This document shows, piece by piece, positions 1-8,735 of a DNA stretch of 64,000 nucleotides (positions within the stretch are counted from its first letter, which is position 1; each line of letters starts with the position of its first letter). The stretch spans positions 1 through 64,000 of the forward strand of contig JAZTXH010000016.1 in the NCBI GenBank assembly GCA_045636325.1, in the 5' to 3' direction. The DNA is from CAKSHP01 sp045636325 (GTDB lineage Bacteria; Bacillota; Clostridia; UBA1381; UMGS1253). The notes below the pieces were generated by a model that was given only the letters and a program-made list of their open reading frames with translations, was not told the origin of the DNA and made no database searches. The position numbers and the translations under genes were made by a program.

Positions 1-283
1 CTGCGCATACCTTCCGAGTTTCCGGACAAGGTATAATTACAGGCAAATGTATCAGCCCGTTTTCGGGCAGAAAACCACCATTAAATATTCGTACTATGTC
101 TGAAAGGAAATTCTATTTACACAAAATTCGCCGAGCTGCCACGTAAATCCCTTACCTGTATTAATATAGTGATATTTATACGTTTTGGTGCAGTCCCTCT
201 TTATAATATAGTAGCATTTTTTAATATTTTCGTATTCTTTTCTTTATTCAAACATATTTAATGCATTTTAATTAACCCTTATA
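1..283. other. non-coding left edge
   Basis: No gene is recognised here. A small hairpin (gcccg, loop tttt, cgggc) lies near position 56-70. The stretch is downstream of the minus-strand TIR-NACHT gene and is cut by the window edge, so the true neighbour is unknown. I looked for a second copy of the ssrA 3' end, which would mark an island boundary, and saw none. Confidence 0.4.
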
Positions 284-3200
284 TTAAAGCAGGTCCTTCA
301 TATTTACACTAAAGGCATTATTACCATTAAATTCAACATACATATTCTCTAAATCATTTGCGATACAGTGATGAATTAAAGCGTCATAAGTATACACTTT
401 TCTGATATGGGGTGCAATATCGCTTAATGCTTCGTTAAGGGTTCTACAGTATTCAAAATCCTGACCGACAATTACAATTACGGGTGCGGAAACAAGTCCT
501 TCGTTTATCCCGTTTCGCAGAAGATACGGATAGTTTGAAGCAAGGTCACAAAAATACCTTATAATTCCACGGTTTTTTGTAATTCGGGCATTATTAAGAT
601 TGCCTCTTATAATTCTTGTGAATATTGAGCTGTTTTTAAACTTTATATATCTTCTTATTTCTTTTTTTACAGGCAGTAATGAAAAATCTGTTTCAAAATA
701 AGTATCAATGCCATATGCGACTACGGAATCTTTAAGTTTCATAAGATTATATGAAAACCATAGATTTAAAAGCAAAACTTTTGCAGTTTTTATTGCGTAA
801 GTGCACTGGTAAGGAACCTTAATAATATGTGCGTTGGTCGATCGTGAAAGTAATGTTGTACCGTAGGGCGCAGATAGTGTAAACACCGGATTATTTCCGT
901 TGGGAGAGTCAAATCTTTTCAAAAGTTTTAAATTCTGAAATAGAGTTTTGTTCATGCGTCGTGCAATCTTATTTTTGTCAAGAGTGTAAATGTTTGGTTT
1001 TTCAATATAGCCTGCATTCATAAGATAGTACACCATTTCGGGGCTTAAAGCGTTCAGCGAGTTTACCCATTCCAGTATTGAAAAATCTGAGGGTTCAAAA
1101 TCTTTTTGCTTATAGCTGCTTTTTTGTATTTTGGGCCATATTTCACTTGCTTTTGAAGAAATAGTTTCTTCATTGTGTTTTTTGTAATTTTGATAACCTT
1201 CAAAAATATATGGTGAGATGAAATCTTTAAGTTTCTCAGGCTCTTCAAATGGAACGGCAGAAGGCGTAAATGAAAAGTCAAGCTCCTTTTTTTCAATAAT
1301 CGCTCTTTCGGCTTTTTTATCGGTTGTTGCACCGTAGAAATTTAAAATATCCATATATTTAGAGTCAGTTAGATTTCCGGATATGCTACTGAAATCACAA
1401 CCTGACACATACAAATTTCGTTGAATCTGAATGGTATATTCTGCAACTCCGTCTTTATAAAAGTTAATTGTTCCCGGTCTGTTTGTTATTGTTCTGCCAA
1501 AAAATTCTGGTATTACTTTTTCAGCGGAAATAATTTGACCTATATCACAAACAGATTCGAACATTCCGTTTTTCAGATTCATCATATTAATGCCTACTTC
1601 TTTTGAAATGTTATTTTCAAGGCGTTTGGTAACATAATTATCGAGCGCACGTTGATTTGCTATATATGGAGTTGAGTCCTCTGCAATCATCAGTGACACA
1701 GCATTGCGGTCAAAATTATGCGTGAAATTTTTTATACATACAAAGTCCGAATTGAATTCATAGGTGCCGGATGATGTATGCATATAAAAAGTATCTGAGT
1801 CTTTTGCATAAAAATAATGAGGCATATTGTTATAAACAACCGGAAACGTATAAACAGTTCCTATACGGTTAGCAATCCAGAGCTTATCGGGCGCTATAAT
1901 AACTATATCATCACCGGAATACATTGCGTGTATTCTGCTGTGTCCGGAACAGATGTGAATAATTTGAGATGACAAATCGGTGGTGTTAAGTTCAGCAACG
2001 GTTGTGTGATAATAATGTTTTCTATCTTTTTTTGATACGTAGTCATTGTAATAGGTAACAAGCAGAATATCGGTGCCGGGTTTATATTCCATTGAAGAAA
2101 TTTTTCTGCCATGCATGTAGGTTAATGCCCTGTTGTTTTTTTCAAGCTCTGCAATCAGAAACTTGTATTCTTTTGAAAGTGTTGTCAGAAATGGAAGTGC
2201 TTTTTCGGTAGGAATTTTAAGCTGATTCATTCCGTCAAACACTGAGTTGCAGATTTTGCTGGGTATATTATCATAATCAGCGTGCTCGTTGTTGTATTTT
2301 AAAATCAAATCTTTAAAGAAAGCCGAGCGATAATACTCAAGTTTTTTTAAATAATGCCTAGCTTCGTTTTCTCTTTTGTTATAAAACTGTTCGTATAATC
2401 CTTCATTTTTTAAAAATTTTTCAATCTTTTGAATACATTCATCAATTAAACGGGAAACCCCCAATTTAACTTCAAACCAGTCAGTTTTTTCTTCGTTTGA
2501 ATTATAAAGCTTAAAACCATTGTAGCCTGCGATATATCCGAATGCAATCTGCATTTTATCGTGTCTTACTGCAGAGGCAGAATTAATTCCGTAAAATCCA
2601 ACATGGTCAGGCTCATCGGGATTTGAAACAGGTTTTGGGTTATATGAATTAAATACTGTTGTAAAATAAAGCTCACCTGTTTTGTCAAGAAACATATCCC
2701 TTAATCTTTTATTTGTACTGTAAAGTTCTTTAATTTCACCACCGAATTTCCCCTCAGGAATTGCAATTTCAACAATGGTATGACCTGCCATGCCGTATAT
2801 CTTTTTATTGTCTTTCGAGAAAATAATTTTATGAAATCTGTAGTATATGTTGTTTATAATTTTTAAAGGATTATTGTCAAATTTGGCCTTTTTCCAAAGG
2901 CTCAGTGTTCCCGTGGCATCAAAAATTGCAACCGTGTTTTCACTGGAGCATGCAGCCATAATATGTGAAGCAGGACTGCTTATCAAAAGATTTTCGCTAT
3001 TTATTTTTGAATTTTTAAAGCTTGACGGATATGAACGGAAAGCGTCAAATTTTGATAAAATTGCAGAGCAGAAATTTGCTTTTGTAAGATTAAGACCTGA
3101 AAAATCACAGCCGGATAAATTATATTTTCTAATAAATCTTAAAAGATTTATTACTCCGCGCAAAAAATCAGCATTTTCACACTGAGAGTTTTGACGAGAG

Positions 3201-5119
3201 TTTTCGATAAGTCTTATAAGCCGTGAGCTTTTATTACAGTCATAATTATATGAGTTTGTTTCTTTATCAAAGTAGGGAATGCTTTCTCCTAAAAGTTCGC
3301 TTGTAAGCTGAATGATGTCCTGTTCGTACACAGGCTTTTCCAGTGAACGGCAGGGGGCTTGAGTTTCTGCGGCAAAACATATATCTTCGTATATGTAGGT
3401 GGATGCAAAAAAGTCACGATAAACCTGATGTATAAAGTCAAACCTTATGTTTTTCTTACCGTTTTCATCTTGTCGTACGCTTTTTCTTAAAAGCTTGGAA
3501 ACCTTGGTGTAATATTCTACTGCAAGGTCAGACAAGTCGTATTCGTCCATGTTTGAAATTCCGCTTAAGCGCAGTATTTTTCTGCCTTCTTCACCCACAT
3601 AGCTTTTATATTCGCGGGAATTGAAATGCTCCATAGCAACAGTTGTAATATCAAGCATTTCATCATAAGACAATTCAAAATTATTTGCGAGGTGATCCTT
3701 TGTTACAAGGCGGTATGCAATAAAAGGAAGAAGTGATTTAAGAAAAAACGCATAGAGTGCCGCCTGATTTTCATTGGCTGCAGAGGCATTGTCTTTTACA
3801 AGCTGCCTTTCAACAAAGCTTTTTAAAAGGTCTCCACGCGTATTGATTTTATCTTCTGTTGCCATATTAACATACATAGTTAAATACATGGGAATAGATA
3901 AAATATTCAAAAGTGGGGTGGAAACTGTTTTGGTTAAACTGTTTTCGTCAAGAAAAGCTCTTACCCTTGAAAAATCAATTCTTGCAATATTGTACTGGAT
4001 TAAATTATTTGTACTAAGGTTTTCGTCAACATTTCTGCCGGAAAGAACAATACGAATATTTTTATATTTTGAATGATCTAAATACTCGTTTAATTCGTTG
4101 TTGAATTTTGATAAAACTCCATCTGAAATTTCGTTATATCCGTCAATCAAAAGCAGATAATTAGGCTTTTCGGTATCAAGTGAAAACTCGTTTTCCAAGG
4201 TTCTTATAATTTTGCCTGTTTCAAAGCTGTCAAAGGATGTAGCGGTGTTTTCACCAAAAAGATTTTTTGCAATATTACGCATAATAAGATAATCGGAGCC
4301 TGCAAGGGTGTTTGCTTCAATATAAATGGGAATAAGTGTTTCACTGGTATTTTGAACTTCGGCATTTTCGAGAAAATGGAAAAACATTTTTGTCAGCATA
4401 GTGGTTTTACCGCTTCCGCCCTCGTTGCCTATAATTGCAATGTCTTTGTTTTGGATAACAGAAAGCAGCTGATTGAAAGAAAAAAAGTCCATATTATGTG
4501 ACAAGTTGGGAATAAGGCTGTCAATAATACGTTCTTTTTTAAAGTTTATATCTTCGCCTGCCTTTACAGATGAATACTTATACGCACGGTCAAGAAGAAG
4601 GGCAGGCATGGGATTTTCAATGACGCTTGTCATATTCAATGCCTTTGCTTTAATACTGTTTAAATAATCAGCAACAGACTCATCCTGTTTTATAATAAGA
4701 TGATTGGGAGACGTATACATTGCGCGGTATTTAGAACCGTATTCATCATCTGTAAACAATTCTTTTTCAAGGTCCCAACCGTAAATAATTCCGAAATAGC
4801 TTATGTTAAGATGCCCTTTTCCGTATCTTTCACCAGTTGCTTGCAGATTGTAAAAAAAATCAACCTCTTTTGATACCCAGCGGTTGCGAAATTTAAGTGT
4901 ATCGGGAATTTTCGCAAGAAAAATAAGATGTTTTGAATATTCTGCCGCTTCAAACATCTTTTGCGACCATTCACTTTCCTTTTCAAGATTGCGCTTATCA
5001 AAAAATATTTCCCATTCCGGATTAATTTCGTTTAAAAGATTATAAAGTTTTTCGGCTTCGTCATTTTCCAATTCTGAATGTGAAATAAAAAAGTCGTAGA
5101 TTTTATGTTTTTCTTTCAT
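284..5119 (-). CDS. TIR-NACHT (NLR/STAND-like) protein with pentapeptide and beta-propeller-like repeats
   Basis: Multidomain signalling NTPase of 1,611 aa. Residues about 1-150 look like a TIR domain: it opens KIYDFFISHS, and the W-x3-E motif around Glu85 is where TIR NADases carry their catalytic Glu. Residues about 215-400 are a NACHT NTPase with Walker A GNEGGSGKTT (Lys238) and Walker B LLLIDGYNE. The helical arm holds HQVYRDFFAS. A short pentapeptide-like stretch (CDFSGLNLTKANF) lies near residue 670, followed by about 600 residues of beta-propeller-like repeats. The last 260 residues are unassigned, with a possible winged helix near residue 1355. Start: an upstream ATG at 5143 has no SD and lies about 8 nt from the expected transcript start. 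The ATG at 5119 is preceded by GTGAGG and is preferred. Bacterial TIR-STAND proteins often act in anti-phage abortive infection; that role is inferred here. No partner gene is visible. Confidence 0.85.
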   Translation of the reverse strand: MKEKHKIYDFFISHSELENDEAEKLYNLLNEINPEWEIFFDKRNLEKESEWSQKMFEAAEYSKHLIFLAKIPDTLKFRNRWVSKEVDFFYNLQATGERYGKGHLNISYFGIIYGWDLEKELFTDDEYGSKYRAMYTSPNHLIIKQDESVADYLNSIKAKALNMTSVIENPMPALLLDRAYKYSSVKAGEDINFKKERIIDSLIPNLSHNMDFFSFNQLLSVIQNKDIAIIGNEGGSGKTTMLTKMFFHFLENAEVQNTSETLIPIYIEANTLAGSDYLIMRNIAKNLFGENTATSFDSFETGKIIRTLENEFSLDTEKPNYLLLIDGYNEISDGVLSKFNNELNEYLDHSKYKNIRIVLSGRNVDENLSTNNLIQYNIARIDFSRVRAFLDENSLTKTVSTPLLNILSIPMYLTMYVNMATEDKINTRGDLLKSFVERQLVKDNASAANENQAALYAFFLKSLLPFIAYRLVTKDHLANNFELSYDEMLDITTVAMEHFNSREYKSYVGEEGRKILRLSGISNMDEYDLSDLAVEYYTKVSKLLRKSVRQDENGKKNIRFDFIHQVYRDFFASTYIYEDICFAAETQAPCRSLEKPVYEQDIIQLTSELLGESIPYFDKETNSYNYDCNKSSRLIRLIENSRQNSQCENADFLRGVINLLRFIRKYNLSGCDFSGLNLTKANFCSAILSKFDAFRSYPSSFKNSKINSENLLISSPASHIMAACSSENTVAIFDATGTLSLWKKAKFDNNPLKIINNIYYRFHKIIFSKDNKKIYGMAGHTIVEIAIPEGKFGGEIKELYSTNKRLRDMFLDKTGELYFTTVFNSYNPKPVSNPDEPDHVGFYGINSASAVRHDKMQIAFGYIAGYNGFKLYNSNEEKTDWFEVKLGVSRLIDECIQKIEKFLKNEGLYEQFYNKRENEARHYLKKLEYYRSAFFKDLILKYNNEHADYDNIPSKICNSVFDGMNQLKIPTEKALPFLTTLSKEYKFLIAELEKNNRALTYMHGRKISSMEYKPGTDILLVTYYNDYVSKKDRKHYYHTTVAELNTTDLSSQIIHICSGHSRIHAMYSGDDIVIIAPDKLWIANRIGTVYTFPVVYNNMPHYFYAKDSDTFYMHTSSGTYEFNSDFVCIKNFTHNFDRNAVSLMIAEDSTPYIANQRALDNYVTKRLENNISKEVGINMMNLKNGMFESVCDIGQIISAEKVIPEFFGRTITNRPGTINFYKDGVAEYTIQIQRNLYVSGCDFSSISGNLTDSKYMDILNFYGATTDKKAERAIIEKKELDFSFTPSAVPFEEPEKLKDFISPYIFEGYQNYKKHNEETISSKASEIWPKIQKSSYKQKDFEPSDFSILEWVNSLNALSPEMVYYLMNAGYIEKPNIYTLDKNKIARRMNKTLFQNLKLLKRFDSPNGNNPVFTLSAPYGTTLLSRSTNAHIIKVPYQCTYAIKTAKVLLLNLWFSYNLMKLKDSVVAYGIDTYFETDFSLLPVKKEIRRYIKFKNSSIFTRIIRGNLNNARITKNRGIIRYFCDLASNYPYLLRNGINEGLVSAPVIVIVGQDFEYCRTLNEALSDIAPHIRKVYTYDALIHHCIANDLENMYVEFNGNNAFSVNMKDLL

Positions 5120-5157
5120 TGCAAAAACCTCACTTTTCGACATAGTTCGTTATTTCA

Positions 5158-5186
5158 ATTATATAGCAAACTAAATATTGTGTCAA
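5158..5186 (-). promoter_or_regulatory. perfect consensus promoter of the TIR-NACHT gene
   Basis: On the minus strand TTGACA (5181-5186) is followed after exactly 17 nt by TATAAT (5158-5163). Both hexamers match the sigma-70/sigma-A consensus fully. The expected start near 5151 leaves about 30 nt before the ATG at 5119, which supports that start codon. Confidence 0.85.
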
Positions 5187-5357
5187 GAAGGAGGATAAAA
5201 GAAAATGTCAGTTAATGCATTGGTGTGTTTTGTTTTTATAATGTGATTTTACTGTGGGCATATTATATTTGCACTCATAAAATGTACGAAACACAATACA
5301 ACCGAGTAGCAATACAAATATCAAAGATAATATTACTTGCCGAAAGGCAAATATAAC

Positions 5358-5402
5358 AAAAAACGAGATGACTTTACAAATAGTAAAATCATCTCGTTTT
5401 TA
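5358..5402 (-). terminator. tmRNA terminator
   Basis: Inverted repeat CGAGATGA/TCATCTCG with further pairing inside. On the minus strand it is followed by a T run just after the tmRNA 3' end. It separates ssrA from the TIR-NACHT promoter. Confidence 0.85.
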
Positions 5403-5749
5403 TGGTGGAGGCGAGGAGAGTCGAACTCCTGTCCGAAAACATATTCACATGAAACTCTCCGGGTGCAGTCCGTAGTTAAAATTCCCGCCACTGCAGGTTT
5501 ACGGACAAACCCACAGATTTGGTAGCTTCATTAGTCATGTCCGGCTCAAAGCTTTGCCGAATCACGTTCACTGCAAAATGACGCCCCATCCCGGGCTGCA
5601 GTATTCCCGGGTGGAACGGCTGCCGTTAATTAGGCAGCGTAAGCTAAATTATTGTTAGCGTTTATATTTAAAAATTGAGCTTTTAAAGTGGCGCTCACCA
5701 CTACCCGCTTCCCATGCTTCAACATCCCCGTCGAAACCGGTACGCCCCC
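5403..5749 (-). ncRNA. ssrA: transfer-messenger RNA (tmRNA)
   Basis: A 347-nt tmRNA that rescues stalled ribosomes with SmpB and tags the nascent peptide for proteolysis. The 5' end (GGGGGCG, then the conserved ACCGGTTTCGACGGG) pairs with the 3' end CGCCTCC plus encoded ACCA. The T arm GGTTCGA-like loop (GAGTTCGACTC) is present. The tag reading frame lies at 5630-5659 on the minus strand and reads A-N-N-N-L-A-Y-A-A-stop, possibly with one Asn before it, so the degron ends in AYAA rather than the common ALAA. GC-rich pseudoknot segments follow the tag. The 3' end of ssrA is a frequent integration site for genomic islands, and the gene beyond it here is an immune-type gene. Confidence 0.97.
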
Positions 5750-5807
5750 ATATATGAGTAATAGGTAAAAGGGAATAGTGAATAAGTGATGTTTTACCCA
5801 TTACCAC

Positions 5808-5835
5808 AGTATAACATAATTTTTAAACTTGTCAA
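5808..5835 (-). promoter_or_regulatory. ssrA promoter
   Basis: TTGACA (5830-5835), 16-nt spacer, TATACT (5808-5813) on the minus strand. It lies about 50 nt upstream of the mature tmRNA 5' end, consistent with a processed leader. Confidence 0.8.
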
Positions 5836-5866
5836 TAGAAAAATATTGGCAATGCTGCATTAAAAT

Positions 5867-6334
5867 TTATTTATTCCGTTCACGTAACGCCCGGACAATA
5901 TCACGCTTCGCATCGCGTTTTGCAGCATCTGCTCGTTTGTCATAGAGCTTTTTACCGCGGCAAAGCCCAAGCTCCATTTTTACTTTTGAATTTTTAAAAT
6001 AAAGCTTAAGGGGAATAAGTGCATAACCAAGCTGTGCAGTAGTACCGATAAGTTTTCTTATTTCCGCTTTATGCAAAAGCAGTTTTCTTGCCCTTAAAGG
6101 GTCTTTATTAAAAATATTTCCCTTTTCATACGGGCTTATATGCATGCCATGAACAAAAACCTCTTCAGCTTTGCTCACCGATGCATAAGAGTCTTTTAAA
6201 TTAACACTTCCCTGACGGATGGATTTAACCTCCGTACCGAAAAGTTCAATTCCTGCCTCGTATGTATCTTCAACAAAATAGTCGTGAAAAGCCTTCTTGT
6301 TCTGTGCAATTATTTTTCCTGTTTCTTTAGCCAT
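5867..6334 (-). CDS. smpB: SsrA-binding protein SmpB
   Basis: 155-aa RNA-binding protein that delivers tmRNA to stalled ribosomes. The length is typical for the family. Family features visible are the N-terminal [13 protein letters not shown], the [15 protein letters not shown] segment and the basic C-terminal tail ([18 protein letters not shown]) that enters the empty mRNA channel. An AAAGGA SD lies about 12 nt before the ATG. It is directly upstream of ssrA on the same strand, a common Firmicute arrangement, although ssrA also has its own promoter in the spacer. Confidence 0.97.
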   Translation of the reverse strand: MAKETGKIIAQNKKAFHDYFVEDTYEAGIELFGTEVKSIRQGSVNLKDSYASVSKAEEVFVHGMHISPYEKGNIFNKDPLRARKLLLHKAEIRKLIGTTAQLGYALIPLKLYFKNSKVKMELGLCRGKKLYDKRADAAKRDAKRDIVRALRERNK

Positions 6335-6484
6335 ATCAGAGATGGTCCTTTCGTGAAATTATAAACTTTGTCAATATTTTATCACAGTATTATTCAATTT
6401 TCAAGAGATTTCGTATATTTGCACAAACTAATATTTTAATTATGCACAAAAATAAAAAAATAATACCAAAATTTAAAAAAATGT

Positions 6485-6513
6485 TTGATTTTTTTTGAAT
6501 TTTAGGGTATAAT
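6485..6513 (+). promoter_or_regulatory. pckG promoter
   Basis: TTGATT (6485-6490), 17-nt spacer, TATAAT (6508-6513). The leader carries a small hairpin (gcccg at 6560-6564, cgggc at 6573-6577) just before the SD GAAAGGAG. Confidence 0.75.
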
Positions 6514-6600
6514 ATAAAATGCGTAAGGATGGTTTATTATTAAAAAAATATAAAAAGTCGCCCGTAAAAAAGCGGGCAGTATTGAAAGGAGTTTATTATC

Positions 6601-8379
6601 ATGACAGAAAACAAAGCAGTGTTGACATGGCTTGACGAAATGGTTGCTATGTGTAAACCCGACAAAGTTGTTTGGATCACAGGTTGTGAGGATCAGCTTG
6701 AAGAATTAAGAAAAGAAGCTGTTTCTACAGGTGAAATTATTAAATTAAATGAGGAGAAACTTCCCGGTTGTTACTATCACAGAACAGCAGAGAACGACGT
6801 TGCCCGTGTAGAAGACAGAACATTTATCTGTACTCCTACTAAAGAAGAAGCAGGTCCCATCAATAACTGGATGGATCCGGCTGAAATGTATGCTAAATTA
6901 ACAAAGCTTTATACAGGTTCTATGGTTGGCAGAACAATGTATGTTATCCCTTATTCAATGGGTCCTGTTGGCTCTCCCTTCTCAAAGATTGGTGTAGAGC
7001 TTACAGATAGTATCTATGTTGTACTTAACATGGCTATCATGACAAGAATCGGTAACAAAGTATTGGAAGCTTTAGGTGATAATCCTGATTTCGTTAAGTG
7101 CTTGCACGCGAAGAAGGATGTTGATCCCGAAGAAAGATATATCGTTCAGTTCCCTCAGGATAAGGCAATCTGGTCAATCAACTCCGCTTATGGCGGTAAC
7201 GTATTGCTAGGTAAAAAGTGTTTCGCACTTAGAATTGCTTCTTATCTTGGTATGCAGGAAGGCTGGATGGCTGAGCATATGCTTATTCTTGGTCTTGAAA
7301 ATCCCAAGGGTGAGGTTAAATATATTGCAGCAGCATTCCCCTCAGCTTGTGGTAAAACAAACCTTGCTATGCTTATTCCACCGGAATATCTTAAGAAGAA
7401 GGGTTACAAAGTTTGGACAGTTGGTGACGATATTGCATGGTTAAGAATCGGTCCCGATGGCAGACTTTATGCTGTTAACCCTGAAGCTGGTTTCTTTGGC
7501 GTTGCTCCCGGTACAAGCGAAAAGACTAACTTTAACGCTTTGGCTGCTACAAAGAAGAACACAATCTTCACAAACGTTGCTATCAACAATGATGATATGA
7601 CAGTTTGGTGGGAAGGTCTTGACAAGAATCCTCCTGTTAATGCAACAGAGTGGAAGGGCGCTAAAGTAAACGGCGTTGAATTCACACAGGAAGGCAACAA
7701 GCTTGCTCATCCTAACTCAAGATTTACAGCTCCCGCTATCAATTGCCCCTGTATTTCAAGCGAATTTGAAAATCCCCAGGGTGTGCCGATTGATGCTATC
7801 GTATTCGGTGGTAGAAGAGCAAAGACAGCTCCGTTGGTATATCAGGCAAGAGATTGGCAGCACGGTGTATTCGTTGGTGCTACAATGGCTTCTGAAACAA
7901 CAGCTGCAGCTGCAGGTGCAGTAGGGGTTGTTCGTCGTGACCCCATGGCTATGAAACCCTTCGTTGGTTACAACATGGCTGACTATTTTGGGCACTGGTT
8001 AGAAATGGGTAAGAAGATGGATGCTGATAAAGCTCCTAAGATTTTCCATGTTAACTGGTTTAGACAGGACGAGAACGGCAACTTTATGTGGCCCGGTTTC
8101 GGTGACAATATGCGCGTTCTACTATGGATTCTTGACAGATGTGCAGGTAATGCAGAAGCTGTTGAAAGTGCAATCGGTTATTTGCCCGAAGTAAAAGATA
8201 TCGATATCACAGAGCTTGATATGGATATGGCTGTTTTGGAAGAACTTCTTACAGTTGATAACAAAGTATGGCTTGAAGATGTTGCTAATCAGAAAGAGTA
8301 TTTTGCTCAGTTTGGCGACAGACTTCCCAAAGAAATTGCAGATGAACTTTCAGAACTTGAGGCTAACCTTACAAAATAA
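6601..8379 (+). CDS. pckG: phosphoenolpyruvate carboxykinase (GTP)
   Basis: 592-aa GTP-type PEPCK interconverting oxaloacetate and phosphoenolpyruvate with GTP/GDP. The P-loop FPSACGKTNLAM contains the active-site Cys (residue 250) characteristic of the GTP family. Other family stretches are the substrate region SMGPVGSPFSKIGVELTDS, the GDDIAW metal/nucleotide region and the GVFVGATMASETTAAA block. SD GAAAGGAG lies upstream and a strong terminator follows. Codon use (many AAG, ACA, TTC) is that of a highly expressed gene. In gut Clostridia this enzyme often runs in the CO2-fixing direction of mixed-acid fermentation, but the direction cannot be read from sequence. Confidence 0.97.
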   Translation: MTENKAVLTWLDEMVAMCKPDKVVWITGCEDQLEELRKEAVSTGEIIKLNEEKLPGCYYHRTAENDVARVEDRTFICTPTKEEAGPINNWMDPAEMYAKLTKLYTGSMVGRTMYVIPYSMGPVGSPFSKIGVELTDSIYVVLNMAIMTRIGNKVLEALGDNPDFVKCLHAKKDVDPEERYIVQFPQDKAIWSINSAYGGNVLLGKKCFALRIASYLGMQEGWMAEHMLILGLENPKGEVKYIAAAFPSACGKTNLAMLIPPEYLKKKGYKVWTVGDDIAWLRIGPDGRLYAVNPEAGFFGVAPGTSEKTNFNALAATKKNTIFTNVAINNDDMTVWWEGLDKNPPVNATEWKGAKVNGVEFTQEGNKLAHPNSRFTAPAINCPCISSEFENPQGVPIDAIVFGGRRAKTAPLVYQARDWQHGVFVGATMASETTAAAAGAVGVVRRDPMAMKPFVGYNMADYFGHWLEMGKKMDADKAPKIFHVNWFRQDENGNFMWPGFGDNMRVLLWILDRCAGNAEAVESAIGYLPEVKDIDITELDMDMAVLEELLTVDNKVWLEDVANQKEYFAQFGDRLPKEIADELSELEANLTK

Positions 8380-8395
8380 TTAAATGAGCTTATAA

Positions 8396-8435
8396 GAAAA
8401 AAGCAGGTGTTTTTAAATAGCATCTGCTTTTTTGT
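8396..8435 (+). terminator. pckG terminator
   Basis: Stem AGCAGGTG/CATCTGCT flanked by A and T runs, ending in TTTTTTG. Confidence 0.85.
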
Positions 8436-8548
8436 ATTTAAATATATTTTTATATTATACATAAAGCATGCCACTAGGTGTGCTCACATATACCTTCTGG
8501 TCCGTTTTATTCATTTTTACGCTTTTTGTTGCAAGCCGTTGCAGAAGG

Positions 8549-8627
8549 TTAGACTGACAGCAAAATAAAATATGCCGAAATTATTCTTTTTAAACCTTAC
8601 GGGTTCGGATAACTTCTGTCAGTCTAT
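8549..8627. repeat. shortened MITE copy A
   Basis: A 79-bp segment bounded by TTAGACTGACAG and the inverted CTGTCAGTCTAT. Inside is the block aaaatatgccgaaatta shared with the two full copies at 44.3 and 46.2 kb, then the end motif GGATAACTTCTGTCAG. The left two thirds of a full element are missing. It lies between the pckG terminator and the ABC-F promoter. Confidence 0.7.
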
Positions 8628-8665
8628 AGAATACTGCATACGCCAGACAAAAACAAGAAATTATA

Positions 8666-8694
8666 TTGAGTTTTTTAAAAATATGTGGTATACT
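8666..8694 (+). promoter_or_regulatory. promoter of the ABC-F gene
   Basis: TTGAGT (8666-8671), 17-nt spacer, TATACT (8689-8694). SD CAGGAG follows upstream of the ATG at 8736. Confidence 0.7.
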
Positions 8695-8735
8695 TTTATA
8701 CATAAAATTTTTTAATACAAAAACAGGAGAAAAAA

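Noticed and set aside
1..283. Right or left attachment site repeating the ssrA 3' end
   Set aside because: No matching repeat found in these bases.
5205..5246. 13-codon plus-strand ORF after a strong AAGGAGG in the ssrA/TIR spacer
   Set aside because: Too short, and overlaps no conserved feature; the AAGGAGG lies next to the opposite-strand promoter. Likely chance or a relic.
7441..7995. Long minus-strand open frames inside pckG
   Set aside because: They lie antisense to a clear PEPCK frame and reflect its biased codon use; no SD or homology.
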